From positions 1-6,656 of the forward strand of contig JBLHGN010000204.1 of NCBI GenBank assembly GCA_047616325.1: a stretch of DNA of 6,656 nucleotides. Reading direction: 5' to 3'. A program made the translations under genes and the position numbers. The DNA is from JBLHGN01 sp047616325 (GTDB lineage: Bacteria > Pseudomonadota > Gammaproteobacteria > Pseudomonadales > Cellvibrionaceae). Of the stretch, positions 1 to 6,101 are shown piece after piece. Each line of letters begins with the position of its first letter. The stretch's first letter is position 1. The notes under the pieces are model-generated. The model saw nothing but the letters and a program-made list of their open reading frames with translations. It was not told the origin of the DNA and ran no database searches.

Positions 1-901
1 TGGAAGAATTAAGTCCCTCTTCAACCGCTGATACTTCAATGGCGAAGTTACCGCCACCCAAATCCACAGCGTCGGCCGCGAGATCTATAGAGGTTTGCGG
101 TGCAGTAGGCGCAAAGATTTGTGCGTTGATAACACTCGCCAATATACGCAAATCGTTAAAGGTATTTACAGCGGCAGGCACTCCGGCGGAGGAATCTAGA
201 CTGATACTCACCGTACCAATATTAGTTCCCTGACCTCCCAGAGTTAAATCAAAATCGAGTGGCGTTGTATTAAAATTGTTGGCCAAGGGCAGTGTAAAAA
301 CTGTCCCCGTTAAAGTGGTAGTGGTAGCCGATTGCAGCCCGACCTGGGTAACACCAATGTCGACGCCCTGTGTAGTTAACTGTCTACCTGAACTCTGCAG
401 CACCCCTTCAGCTGCGTCTAGATTTAGCACAGACTCAACGACGGTGGTGCGGCGCGGCTCGAGGTTGCTGGTCTGAATTTGAATATCACCCGCAATGCCA
501 CCGATATTGCCTTGAATATCAGCGGGAAACCCCTGCAAACGACCATTACTCGAATTCACCATAAAGCCATTTTCATCCAACCCAAATGAACCTGCGCGGG
601 TGTAACGAGCTTCGCCCCCATCGCTAAGCACAAAAAATCCGTTGCCGTTAATGGCAAGATCCAGCGCTTTTTCGGTAAACGACACCGTACCTTGGGTGAA
701 ACTTTGAGCAACATCTTGAATTTGTACCCCACTGCCCACGGCATTTGAACCCGAACCCAATACAGAAGTCGCGTATACGTCACCAAACTCGGTGCGCGAG
801 GATTTAAATCCCACAGTCGATGCGTTGGCAATATTGTTGCCAGTGACTTTGAGATCCGTGGATGCGGCTCGAATTCCACTTAAGGCTGTATTAAAAGGCA
901 T
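1..901 (-). CDS. flgE: Flagellar hook protein FlgE, N-terminal 300 residues (3' end outside window)
   Basis: FlgE is the subunit of the flagellar hook, exported by the flagellar type III system and polymerised on the rod beneath the FlgD cap. Reading from ATG at 901 the frame is open to the window edge, giving 300 residues, so the C-terminal part is missing from view. The N-terminus carries the classic rod/hook signature: MPFNTALSGIRAAS, then VTGNNIANASTVGFK at about residues 19-33. It is followed by FTQGTVSFTEKALDLAINGNGFFV (about 68-91, quoted as FTQGT...NGNGFFV) and YTRAGSF at about 100-106, which form the D0/D1 region of the hook, rod and hook-associated family. Beyond about residue 140 the sequence is Thr/Ser/Val/Gly rich and less conserved, as in the surface-exposed D2 domain. 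The start is supported by GGAGA at 911-907, five bases upstream. FlgE is the last visible gene of the flgBCDE unit and lies 99 bases after flgD. Confidence 0.96.
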   Translation of the reverse strand, partial: MPFNTALSGIRAASTDLKVTGNNIANASTVGFKSSRTEFGDVYATSVLGSGSNAVGSGVQIQDVAQSFTQGTVSFTEKALDLAINGNGFFVLSDGGEARYTRAGSFGLDENGFMVNSSNGRLQGFPADIQGNIGGIAGDIQIQTSNLEPRRTTVVESVLNLDAAEGVLQSSGRQLTTQGVDIGVTQVGLQSATTTTLTGTVFTLPLANNFNTTPLDFDLTLGGQGTNIGTVSISLDSSAGVPAAVNTFNDLRILASVINAQIFAPTAPQTSIDLAADAVDLGGGNFAIEVSAVEEGLNSS

Positions 902-950
902 AACTATCTCCAGACCTTGTCGTTTGTATTATCCAAAATTATTCACGCCA

Positions 951-997
951 CTGCATTGCGGTGAACCCTACTTTTCTAATCTACATTACGGTAAACC
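951..997. repeat. Imperfect 17-bp direct repeat, 30-bp period, in the flgD-flgE spacer
   Basis: Positions 951-967 and 981-997 match at 14 of 17 bases, and weaker similarity continues to about 1010. On the minus (transcribed) strand both copies read GGTTYACCGYAATGYAG, and all three differences are C/T transitions. The copies lie directly after the flgD stop codon and before the flgE ribosome binding site. The 30-bp spacing is close to three helical turns, and each copy contains GGTnnACC, which is palindromic. This could be a duplicated binding site or simply a decayed tandem duplication. Confidence 0.7.
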
Positions 998-1000
998 GCT

Positions 1001-1714
1001 TCACTCGTTAAACTGTTTAACATCCGCTAGGTTTACTGGCCCAATTCCCGCCAAATTAAGGGTTAATGTTCCATCGGCACCAATGGTGACGCTGTTAACA
1101 TTTGCACTAAGAGCAGTGCCCAATTCAACTTCCTTGCCATCTTGCTCAGTAAAGACTTCAAAGCGATAAGTTCCTGTAGGGGCACCGGCTTCAGAGCTAC
1201 TTTTCCAGTCTATCAACTCACCATTCACTTCAGCATTAAGGCCATCCCAGCGTATAACCAACTCACCTGCGGGCTGCACACCCAAGTGAATTTGGTCTAC
1301 TAGAGAGCCCGCTTCACTGTATATATTCATATGCATATTGCCTGAACTGTGTGGCACATCAATGCTAGACGTTACTACACTACCCAGCTCAAGCCTGGCG
1401 CTATCGGCAGGCACTGTTACCGATCTTCCGACAAGACTCGAGGCTTGTAGCGCTTGGTTGGCGACAAAATTTTGAGTGAAGCTGTTGAAGTTGTTGTTCA
1501 ATTTATCCAAACTCTCAACCGAACTAAACTGCGCCAGCTGGGCGATAAACTGCGTGTTATCTTGCGGGCTGAGAGGATCTTGATTTTCAAGCTGGGTAAT
1601 CATTAATTCAAGGAATGCACTCTGCCCAAGCTCATTGTCTTTGCTTTCTTTTTCCTTATTTTTATTGATCGCAAAATCATTAAAAATATTGGATGCGGCG
1701 CCTACTTCTTGCAT
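1001..1714 (-). CDS. flgD: Hook cap (scaffolding) protein FlgD
   Basis: FlgD sits at the tip of the growing hook and lets FlgE subunits assemble; it is discarded when the hook is complete. The 237-residue product has the usual family length. The N-terminal hallmark is at about residues 34-67: FLELMITQLENQDPLSP, then QDNTQFIAQLAQFSSVESL, a helix that defines FlgD. The middle and C-terminal parts are beta-rich (AGELVIRWDGLN, then GTYRFEVFTEQDG), matching the FlgD Tudor-like and Ig-like (FnIII) domains, and the chain ends with the typical LTLNLAGIGPVNLADV strand-turn segment. Residues 17-28 are strongly charged (Lys/Glu/Asp/Asn). ATG at 1714 is preceded by GAGGA at 1726-1722, seven bases away. 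It lies 132 bases after flgC, a long gap for this operon and one filled with short repeats. Nothing in the protein looks damaged. Confidence 0.96.
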   Translation of the reverse strand: MQEVGAASNIFNDFAINKNKEKESKDNELGQSAFLELMITQLENQDPLSPQDNTQFIAQLAQFSSVESLDKLNNNFNSFTQNFVANQALQASSLVGRSVTVPADSARLELGSVVTSSIDVPHSSGNMHMNIYSEAGSLVDQIHLGVQPAGELVIRWDGLNAEVNGELIDWKSSSEAGAPTGTYRFEVFTEQDGKEVELGTALSANVNSVTIGADGTLTLNLAGIGPVNLADVKQFNE

Positions 1715-1772
1715 TAGTCAGTCCTCGCTTTGACAACACTAACTGTTGCCTAAGAAACTCTATTCGGTGAAT

Positions 1773-1858
1773 CTTACCTTGCTTACTCACCGTCTTACTC
1801 AACTTACTTTCTTGCCTTCACTACTGAGCCTAACTACTGGGCTTAACTACTGGCCCAA
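1773..1858. repeat. Short tandem repeats at the 3' end of flgC and in the flgC-flgD spacer
   Basis: Three 13-bp units lie head to tail at 1820-1832, 1833-1845 and 1846-1858 (ACTACTGAGCCTA, ACTACTGGGCTTA, ACTACTGGCCCAA on the plus strand). The third unit contains the flgC stop codon and last codons, so the array grows out of the coding end. Beside it, CTTAC recurs at 1773, 1782, 1794 and 1803 with spacings of 9, 12 and 9 bases. The sequence therefore looks like slippage-derived low-complexity DNA that lengthened the spacer. A regulatory role is possible but not shown. Confidence 0.75.
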
Positions 1859-2275
1859 GGTCAATACCCGCTGAACCATTTGTTTAGCTGAGTTCATAAT
1901 ATCTACATTGACCTGAAACGAGCGCGACGCCGAAATCATATTGGTCATCTCTTCTACGACATTTACGTTGGGATAATAGACATAACCATCTTCATCTGCT
2001 TTGGGGTGCTGAGGTTCGTAACGCGGCTGTAGTGGTGCATCGCTCTCGACAATGCCGTCTACTTTCACACCCACAGATTCATCGCTACGGTTAAAAGGAC
2101 CGTCCAACAAACTCTGATGCAAAGTGGAAAATACTGGGTGCCGTCCACGATAGACCTGGTCGATGCTAGAACTCGCCGTTTCGGCGTTGGCAATATTGCT
2201 GGCGGTGGTATTTAGGCGCACGCTTTGTGCGTTCATTCCCGACCCGGCAATATCAAAAATACTTGAAAGACTCAT
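1847..2275 (-). CDS. flgC: Flagellar proximal rod protein FlgC
   Basis: FlgC is one of the proximal rod subunits that connect the MS ring to the distal rod; it is exported through the flagellar type III apparatus. At 142 residues it has the family length. The N-terminal part (about residues 6-30) reads IFDIAGSGMNAQSVRLNTTA then SNIANAE, the signature of FlgC, followed by YRGRHPVF at 42-49. The C-terminal part has DGYVYYPNVNVVEEMTNMI then SASRSFQVNVDIMNSAKQM, the conserved helix shared by the rod and hook proteins. The start ATG at 2275 is two bases after the flgB stop, and the AAGGG ribosome binding site lies inside the last flgB codons, so translation is probably coupled to flgB. The stop codon lies within a 13-bp tandem repeat array. 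Confidence 0.97.
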   Translation of the reverse strand: MSLSSIFDIAGSGMNAQSVRLNTTASNIANAETASSSIDQVYRGRHPVFSTLHQSLLDGPFNRSDESVGVKVDGIVESDAPLQPRYEPQHPKADEDGYVYYPNVNVVEEMTNMISASRSFQVNVDIMNSAKQMVQRVLTLGQ

Positions 2276-2277
2276 AT

Positions 2278-2679
2278 TTATTCACCCTTAATGGCTTTAG
2301 TGAGGCCTTTAAATTTTGAATTCAAAAACGTAAACGCCACCTGAAATTCAAGACTGTTTTTCATAAATTCCGCATGCTCTATATTTTCTTCTACGGTATT
2401 ACCGTCTATTGAAGGCTGCGTGGGAGTGCGGAAATAGTGTTCAGACTTCGTATTGATCCCATCACCAAAACCCTGATGGCGAGTGTTGGTGGTACGTAAG
2501 TGTCCAGCATTACCAGTGCCCATCTTTTGCTTTAAGGCTTCGTGAAAGTTGATGTCACGTGCTTGGTAGTTGGGAGTGTCGGCATTTACTAGATTGCTAG
2601 AAATGATGCTAGCGCGCTCCCCCCTCAGCTTTAATGCTGCTTCATTCATACCTAAGGCTTTCTCGAATGAAATGGCCAC
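2278..2679 (-). CDS. flgB: Flagellar proximal rod protein FlgB
   Basis: FlgB is a proximal rod subunit of the flagellar basal body and normally the first gene of the flgBCDE operon, as here. The family signature SSNLVNADTPNYQARDINF lies at about residues 27-45 and the C-terminal helix EFMKNSLEFQVAFTFLNSKF closes the protein. There is no in-frame ATG; two GTG codons stand side by side at 2682 and 2679. I chose 2679 because it gives a product beginning MAISFEKALG, like other FlgB proteins, and sits eight bases from the GAGAGG ribosome binding site at 2693-2688, whereas 2682 is only five bases away. The alternative start adds one Val. The product is 133 residues. Transcription probably starts about 40 bases upstream, from the sigma-54 promoter at 2747-2732. 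Confidence 0.95.
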   Translation of the reverse strand: MAISFEKALGMNEAALKLRGERASIISSNLVNADTPNYQARDINFHEALKQKMGTGNAGHLRTTNTRHQGFGDGINTKSEHYFRTPTQPSIDGNTVEENIEHAEFMKNSLEFQVAFTFLNSKFKGLTKAIKGE

Positions 2680-2731
2680 CACCCTTACCTCTCATATGTT
2701 ATTGTCTAAACTTGTATTATAGAAATGACAA

Positions 2732-2747
2732 AGCAATGCATGTGCCA
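2732..2747 (-). promoter_or_regulatory. Sigma-54 (RpoN) promoter of flgBCDE
   Basis: On the minus strand this reads TGGCACATGCATTGCT, matching the sigma-54 consensus TGGCACR-N4-TTGCW at every defined position, with the exact spacing between the -24 GG (2746-2745) and the -12 GC (2734-2733). Transcription would begin near 2721, about 40 bases before the flgB start. Sigma-54 control of flgB operons through an enhancer-binding activator (FleQ/FleR or FlrA/FlrC type) is established for polar flagellar systems. The activator gene is not in this window. Confidence 0.88.
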
Positions 2748-2763
2748 AAAAAAAATATTTTAT

Positions 2764-2776
2764 TAACTCATTGATT
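2764..2776 (-). promoter_or_regulatory. Putative IHF binding site upstream of the flgB sigma-54 promoter
   Basis: The minus strand reads AATCAATGAGTTA, a complete match to the IHF consensus WATCAANNNNTTR. It is centred about 49 bases upstream of the predicted start and lies in a strongly AT-rich stretch. IHF commonly bends DNA between a sigma-54 promoter and its enhancer to bring the activator into contact. The consensus is short enough to occur by chance in AT-rich DNA, so the location is the main support. Confidence 0.5.
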
Positions 2777-2824
2777 TTTATGGAATTAAAATTTTATTAC
2801 GAAATCAAAGATAAGAATACATAG

Positions 2825-2858
2825 AAAAGCGGCAAGGAGTTTCCGCTATCGGCTTGCC
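2825..2858 (-). terminator. Possible intrinsic terminator of the cheV-cheR transcript
   Basis: On the minus strand GGCAAG (2858-2853) pairs with CTTGCC (2836-2831), enclosing an inner CCG/CGG stem with the loop ATAG and a six-base one-sided bulge. The stem is followed by GC and a short T run (2828-2825). It lies about 210 bases downstream of the cheR stop and upstream of the flgB promoter, so it could separate the two units. The T run is short and the stem bulged, so this is a weak call. On the plus strand the same bases form a hairpin without a T run. Confidence 0.3.
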
Positions 2859-3066
2859 TAGCGACATGCCTTTTCAAAAAGGACTAAACCGTCAGACTCA
2901 AGAATTTTATGCGAATAGATACCTGGGCCCGACTGAAATATGATTTCAAGTGTGGCAAAGAAAATTGATTCAAATCTATAGAGGAAAATGAAAAATATTT
3001 TGACTGGTAGAGTGATATGACGCGGAGATTCAAACATGGCTCATGGAGATAGTACGCAAATAAACA

Positions 3067-3921
3067 TTACCGACTTTTAGCCCGGTACATCACACCGGGG
3101 TTACAGTGCACCATATCAAACAGGTCAGAGGCTCCTGCAAGGCTTTCCGAAGCCCCTAGAAATAATACGGCATTGGGTCGCAATGAAGCGTGTAGTCGAG
3201 TAAGAATCTTCTTTTTGAGGTCGGCCGAAAAATATATAAGCACATTGCGACAGCATATAACGTCGAATTTACCCAACACCGCATAGGAGTCTTGCAGGTT
3301 TAGGGGCCGAAAACTGATGCGCTGCCTAATCTTTGGTTTGGCCTGCCAGCACTCGCCGTCCACGGGATCGAAGTAGTCCCTAAGCCGCTCGGAGGAAAGA
3401 CCTCGCGCAACCGACAATCTGTCGTACGCACCCGCCTTGGCTTGATCCAAGATCTCGCTGGAAAGATCAGTGGCTATTATCTCGAGATTGATATTCTTTA
3501 TCGCAAAATTGGCCTTTATGTACTCTTCGGCAATCATACTCAAGGAATAAGGCTCTTGCCCGGACGAACATGCCGCCGACCAAATTCGCAGACGACCCGT
3601 GGGGTAAGCCTTGTGCAGTTCTGGTAACACAGTGGATTTAAGATAGTCGAATGGATAGATATCGCGAAACCAAAAGGTCTCGTTTGTGGTCATAACGTCG
3701 ATAACTTTTTGACGCACCTTGTAACTGCTTGATTTTTTGATAAGCGCAGTAAGCTCTGCCAAAGTGGAGCAATGATACTCCAATAGTATTCTGCGAATAC
3801 GTGTCGAAACCAAATATTGTTTGTTATTTCCCAAATCAATACCAGCAACCTGTTTCAGGTAATCCCGAAATTGTAGGTATTCTTCGGAGCCTAGTTGAAC
3901 GCTTTCAAAATTGCTTCTCAT
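3067..3921 (-). CDS. cheR: Chemoreceptor glutamate O-methyltransferase CheR
   Basis: CheR uses S-adenosylmethionine to methylate glutamates on the cytoplasmic domains of chemoreceptors, setting adaptation against the CheB methylesterase. At 284 residues it has the typical length. The N-terminal helical domain (about 8-80) ends in MTTNETFWFRD (77-87), the conserved segment with the catalytic-region Arg. The Rossmann domain shows RIWSAACSSGQEPYSLSM (112-129) for AdoMet binding, IIATDLS (148-154) with the acidic residue expected to contact the cofactor ribose, DVICCRNVLIYF (220-231) and LFLGASESL near the C-terminus. No TPR or other extension follows. The start ATG at 3921 has GAGA at 3930-3927, five bases away. 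It lies 64 bases after cheV on the same strand and is probably cotranscribed with it. A cheV-cheR pair beside flgB and flgA is common in Pseudomonas and Vibrio type clusters. Confidence 0.96.
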   Translation of the reverse strand: MRSNFESVQLGSEEYLQFRDYLKQVAGIDLGNNKQYLVSTRIRRILLEYHCSTLAELTALIKKSSSYKVRQKVIDVMTTNETFWFRDIYPFDYLKSTVLPELHKAYPTGRLRIWSAACSSGQEPYSLSMIAEEYIKANFAIKNINLEIIATDLSSEILDQAKAGAYDRLSVARGLSSERLRDYFDPVDGECWQAKPKIRQRISFRPLNLQDSYAVLGKFDVICCRNVLIYFSADLKKKILTRLHASLRPNAVLFLGASESLAGASDLFDMVHCNPGVMYRAKSR

Positions 3922-3985
3922 TAATATCTCAGCGCAAGGTGAAACTTGTTTTCATGCCTGATCAACAATCGATCACTAAGCCTAA

Positions 3986-4924
3986 TTATTGTTTGCTTCC
4001 GGTCAGTTCTGAAATTCTGCCGTTAACTCTATTTGCCAGTTCATCGGGGTGGAATTTTGCTAGAAAGTCATTTGCACCCACCTTTTTAACCATGGCCTCA
4101 TTAAAAACGCCACTTAACGACGTATGTAGCACAATATGCATGTCTTTCAGTGCAGGGTTTCCTCGCACTTCGGCAGTAAAAGTGTATCCGTCCATTTCGG
4201 GCATTTCGATATCGGAGATAATCATTAACAACTCGTGATAAGGGTCTTTTCCAGCCGCTAGCACCGACTCCAAATATTCTAGAGCCTCTCTACCGTCTTT
4301 GCGAACTGTTGTTTTAACGCCCAGTGATTCCACCACCTTTTGCACTTGTTTGCGCGCGATTGAGGAGTCGTCGACAATAAGAATATGCTTTAGAACCGTG
4401 GTTTCCTCTTGTGCCGCTTCAATTATGTCAGCACTGACTTCCTCCTTAAGCGGAGAAACTTCCGCCAATATTTTCTCCACATCGATAATCTCAACCAATT
4501 TGCCGTCTACTTCTGTCACTGCTGTGAGGTAGTTATCCCTTCCGGCGCCTTTGGGCGGCGGGTGAATATCCGCCCAGTTCATATTGACAATACGCTCAAC
4601 GCCTCTTACCAAGAAGCCCTGAGTGGAACGATTGTATTCTGTAATGATAACAAAACAATTTTCAATATCGGTGAGTGGCGCATGACCAGTGGCCAATTTC
4701 AGGTCCATTATAGGCATGGTTCCGCCGCGAATATGCGCAACGCCTCGCACAACAGGATTGCGCTTAGGTATCTTATTGAGAGGCGGACACTGCAACACCT
4801 CTTTTACTTTAAATACGTTGATGCCGTATAGCTGCGAACCTCCCAAATTAAACAGCAACAACTCCAGTCTGTTTTGGCCAACAAGCTGCGTTCGCTGATT
4901 AACACTTTCAAGGATTCCGGCCAT
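3986..4924 (-). CDS. cheV: Chemotaxis coupling protein CheV (CheW-like domain plus receiver)
   Basis: CheV couples chemoreceptors to the kinase CheA through a CheW-like domain, and its phosphorylatable receiver domain is thought to tune adaptation or drain phosphate. The 312-residue product shows both parts. The CheW-like domain spans about residues 18-155, with ELLLFNLGGSQLYGINVFKV, VVRGVAHIRGGTMPIMDL and a closing VEIIDVEKIL. A short acidic linker (about 155-177) follows, then the receiver domain (about 179-308) with ILIVDDSS (acidic pair D185/D186), phosphoacceptor D238 in ISDIEMPEMDGY, T268 in VLHTSLSG and K290 in FLAKFHP. All residues needed for phosphorylation are present. ATG at 4924 is preceded by GGGGA at 4935-4931. 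It is divergent from flgA across a 256-base region. A CCGATAA sequence upstream recalls a sigma-28 -10 element but has no matching -35. Confidence 0.96.
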   Translation of the reverse strand: MAGILESVNQRTQLVGQNRLELLLFNLGGSQLYGINVFKVKEVLQCPPLNKIPKRNPVVRGVAHIRGGTMPIMDLKLATGHAPLTDIENCFVIITEYNRSTQGFLVRGVERIVNMNWADIHPPPKGAGRDNYLTAVTEVDGKLVEIIDVEKILAEVSPLKEEVSADIIEAAQEETTVLKHILIVDDSSIARKQVQKVVESLGVKTTVRKDGREALEYLESVLAAGKDPYHELLMIISDIEMPEMDGYTFTAEVRGNPALKDMHIVLHTSLSGVFNEAMVKKVGANDFLAKFHPDELANRVNGRISELTGSKQ

Positions 4925-4985
4925 CCCTATTCCCCATATAAATGATTATCGGATAAAACAATTCTTTTGCACATAGTGTAGCAAG

Positions 4986-5001
4986 AGGCACAAGATTTGC
5001 G
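4986..5001 (+). promoter_or_regulatory. Putative sigma-54 promoter of flgA
   Basis: The sequence AGGCACAAGATTTGCG matches the sigma-54 consensus TGGCACR-N4-TTGCW except for the first and last bases, with exact spacing between GG (4987-4988) and GC (4999-5000). Transcription would begin near 5012, giving an unusually long leader of about 170 bases before flgA. It points away from cheV. No IHF-like match was seen upstream. Confidence 0.65.
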
Positions 5002-5108
5002 TTGAATATACCCGTCAACTAAATTTTGACATCAAGCCGTCACTCAGAATTTTCATAACTGTAAGTTATAGCACCAAAAATAAACAGCCGTTTGGGCAAG
5101 CAAAAAAT

Positions 5109-5141
5109 GCCATGCACTTCTACACTCTTAAGAGACATGGC
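5109..5141 (+). repeat. Nested inverted repeats in the flgA leader
   Basis: GCCATG (5109-5114) is complementary to CATGGC (5136-5141), and between them lies the perfect 10-bp palindrome CTCTTAAGAG (5125-5134). In the transcript this could fold as an outer 6-bp stem, with a competing or inner structure, ending about 40 bases before the flgA start codon. No T run follows, so it is not an intrinsic terminator. It could equally be a protein-binding palindrome in the DNA. Confidence 0.5.
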
Positions 5142-5180
5142 CTCAATACACTTTAGCCCCTAAAGCATAGGACAATAATT

Positions 5181-5936
5181 ATGACATCACACAATCTTTT
5201 GACTGCATACCTGTTAACTCGCGCGGCTAGACTTGCAGCAGTCGCGGTGCTTCTAGGGTGGTCGCTGAGCACATGGAGTGTGGAATCACAAAACATCAAT
5301 GAACTTGAAAACCGCGTTAAGGCCTATGCAAGTAAATACTATAGCGACGCGTATGGCAGTCAGATATTTGAGGAAAGCATACAAATTTCCGTCGGCAACC
5401 TCGATTCTCGACTCCGCCTTGCCGCATGTGACGATAATTTGTCGTTTAAATTACTAGAGCCCCCCCACAACGCTCACAACATAAGCGTTAAGACGACGTG
5501 TGAAGGCGAATTGCGCTGGACCGTTTACATACCGGCCACGATCGACATATTCACAGACGTGCTGGTGGCCAACAAGTCATTAGCAAAAGGCTACATTCTT
5601 AACGAAAACGATGTCGGCTTTAAGCGTGTGAATATCGCCAAATCGCGCCGAGGTTATATTGAGGATGTCACAAGAGCAGCAGGTATGGAGCTTAAACGCC
5701 CCCTGCAAGCTGGCACCCCAATACAGTTAAACGCCTTAAAAGCACCGAATATGGTACTTAAAGGTCAGACAGTGGTAATGACCTCCAGCTCCAAATTTCT
5801 ATCTATTGAAACCAAAGGCGTTGCGCTAAGTAGCGGTATAAAGGGCGAACAAATTAAAGTTAAAAACAGCAACTCCAACCGGGTTATCAGTGCCAAAATA
5901 ACAGCTCCAGGCGAAGTGAGCGTGGCTAACAGATGA
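5181..5936 (+). CDS. flgA: Flagellar P-ring assembly chaperone FlgA
   Basis: FlgA is a periplasmic protein that assists polymerisation of FlgI into the P ring around the rod. The 251-residue precursor begins with a Sec-type signal: a basic region (R14, R17) and a hydrophobic core at about 18-29 (LAAVAVLLGWSL), with cleavage probably near residue 33-35. The N-terminal domain has two cysteines, C83 in LRLAACDDNLSF and C107 in VKTTCEGELRW, the pair expected to form a disulfide in this family. The C-terminal half (about 127-251) is the SAF-type domain: LVANKSLAKGYILNENDV, RRPL-like KRPLQAGTPI, LKGQTVVMTS and the closing VKNSNSNRVISAKITAPGEV. The start ATG has AGGA eight bases upstream. Two stop codons stand in tandem (TGA TAG). 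It is transcribed away from cheV and followed by flgM 269 bases downstream. Confidence 0.95.
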   Translation: MTSHNLLTAYLLTRAARLAAVAVLLGWSLSTWSVESQNINELENRVKAYASKYYSDAYGSQIFEESIQISVGNLDSRLRLAACDDNLSFKLLEPPHNAHNISVKTTCEGELRWTVYIPATIDIFTDVLVANKSLAKGYILNENDVGFKRVNIAKSRRGYIEDVTRAAGMELKRPLQAGTPIQLNALKAPNMVLKGQTVVMTSSSKFLSIETKGVALSSGIKGEQIKVKNSNSNRVISAKITAPGEVSVANR

Positions 5937-6074
5937 TAGATTGCCGTGACGCGCGGCCCCACCTAGGCTGGAGTGCCTCTCAACCAGAATTAAGCAACTG
6001 AAAATAGGCCAAAACAAGCTAGCCGATTGTCGTTAGCACAAGATAGAAATTTTACAAATATTTTTAAAAAAAGC

Positions 6075-6101
6075 TAAAGGTCTTTAAGGTCTGGCCGACA
6101 C
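6075..6101 (+). promoter_or_regulatory. Sigma-28 (FliA) promoter of flgM
   Basis: TAAAGGTC at 6075-6082 and GCCGACAC at 6094-6101 are separated by exactly 11 bases, matching the sigma-28 consensus TAAAGTTT-N11-GCCGATAA at 6 of 8 positions in each box. An AT-rich stretch (6045-6070) lies upstream. Transcription would begin near 6108, leaving a leader of about 100 bases. Sigma-28 control of flgM, giving feedback by the anti-sigma factor on its own gene, is known in other gammaproteobacteria. Confidence 0.78.

Larger units (their letters stand above)
2683..3066. other. AT-rich spacer between cheR and flgB, no supportable gene
   Basis: This 384-base stretch holds the flgB ribosome binding site, a sigma-54 promoter and an IHF-type site (listed separately), all on the flgB side. 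The segment 2748-2820 is very AT rich with A and T tracts, as expected of bendable DNA behind a sigma-54 promoter. The segment 2829-2895 contains two hairpins. Small open frames exist, the best being ATG 2866 to TGA 2943 on the plus strand (25 codons), but it has no ribosome binding site at a suitable distance and matches no family I know. I see nothing definite in 2900-3066. Confidence 0.7.

Noticed and set aside
276..476. Plus-strand open frame of 66 codons
   Set aside because: It lies opposite flgE, which has unmistakable family motifs in the minus frame; the plus frame has low-complexity content and no ribosome binding site.
792..1169. Plus-strand open frame of 125 codons spanning the flgD-flgE spacer
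   Set aside because: It crosses the start of flgE and the end of flgD on the opposite strand and resembles no family. Its central LHCGEP/LHYGKP repetition is just the 30-bp DNA repeat translated.
2846..2853. GCCGATAG on the minus strand as a sigma-28 -10 box
   Set aside because: No -35 box at 11 bases, and the bases are better explained as part of the hairpin stem and loop.
2953..2970. TGGCAAAG...TTGA as a plus-strand sigma-54 promoter
   Set aside because: The spacing is one base too long and the essential GC of the -12 element is missing; no gene follows on that strand.
2780..3050. CsrA/RsmA-titrating small RNA suggested by six GGA motifs on the plus strand
   Set aside because: About that number is expected by chance in this length and composition, and most are not in hairpin loops.
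3801..4831. Several plus-strand open frames opposite cheR and cheV
   Set aside because: They are mirror frames of two well-supported conserved genes and show no motifs or initiation signals.
4946..4972. Sigma-28 promoter for cheV
   Set aside because: TCCGATAA on the minus strand (4953-4946) is a 7 of 8 match to the -10 box, but the sequence at the required -35 position (GTGCAAAA) does not match, and the leader would be only about 15 bases. Left uncalled.
5095..5111. TGGCATTTTTTGC on the minus strand as a sigma-54 promoter for cheV
   Set aside because: The GG to GC distance is two bases too short with the first GC and two too long with the second; sigma-54 tolerates almost no spacing change.
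5765..6017. Minus-strand frames opposite the end of flgA
   Set aside because: The flgA SAF domain is clearly coded on the plus strand here, and the minus frames have no ribosome binding site or recognisable content.
6014..6031. Second sigma-28 promoter at AGCCGATTG upstream of flgM
   Set aside because: The -10 similarity is partial and no TAAA-type -35 lies at the right distance; the element at 6075-6101 is much better.
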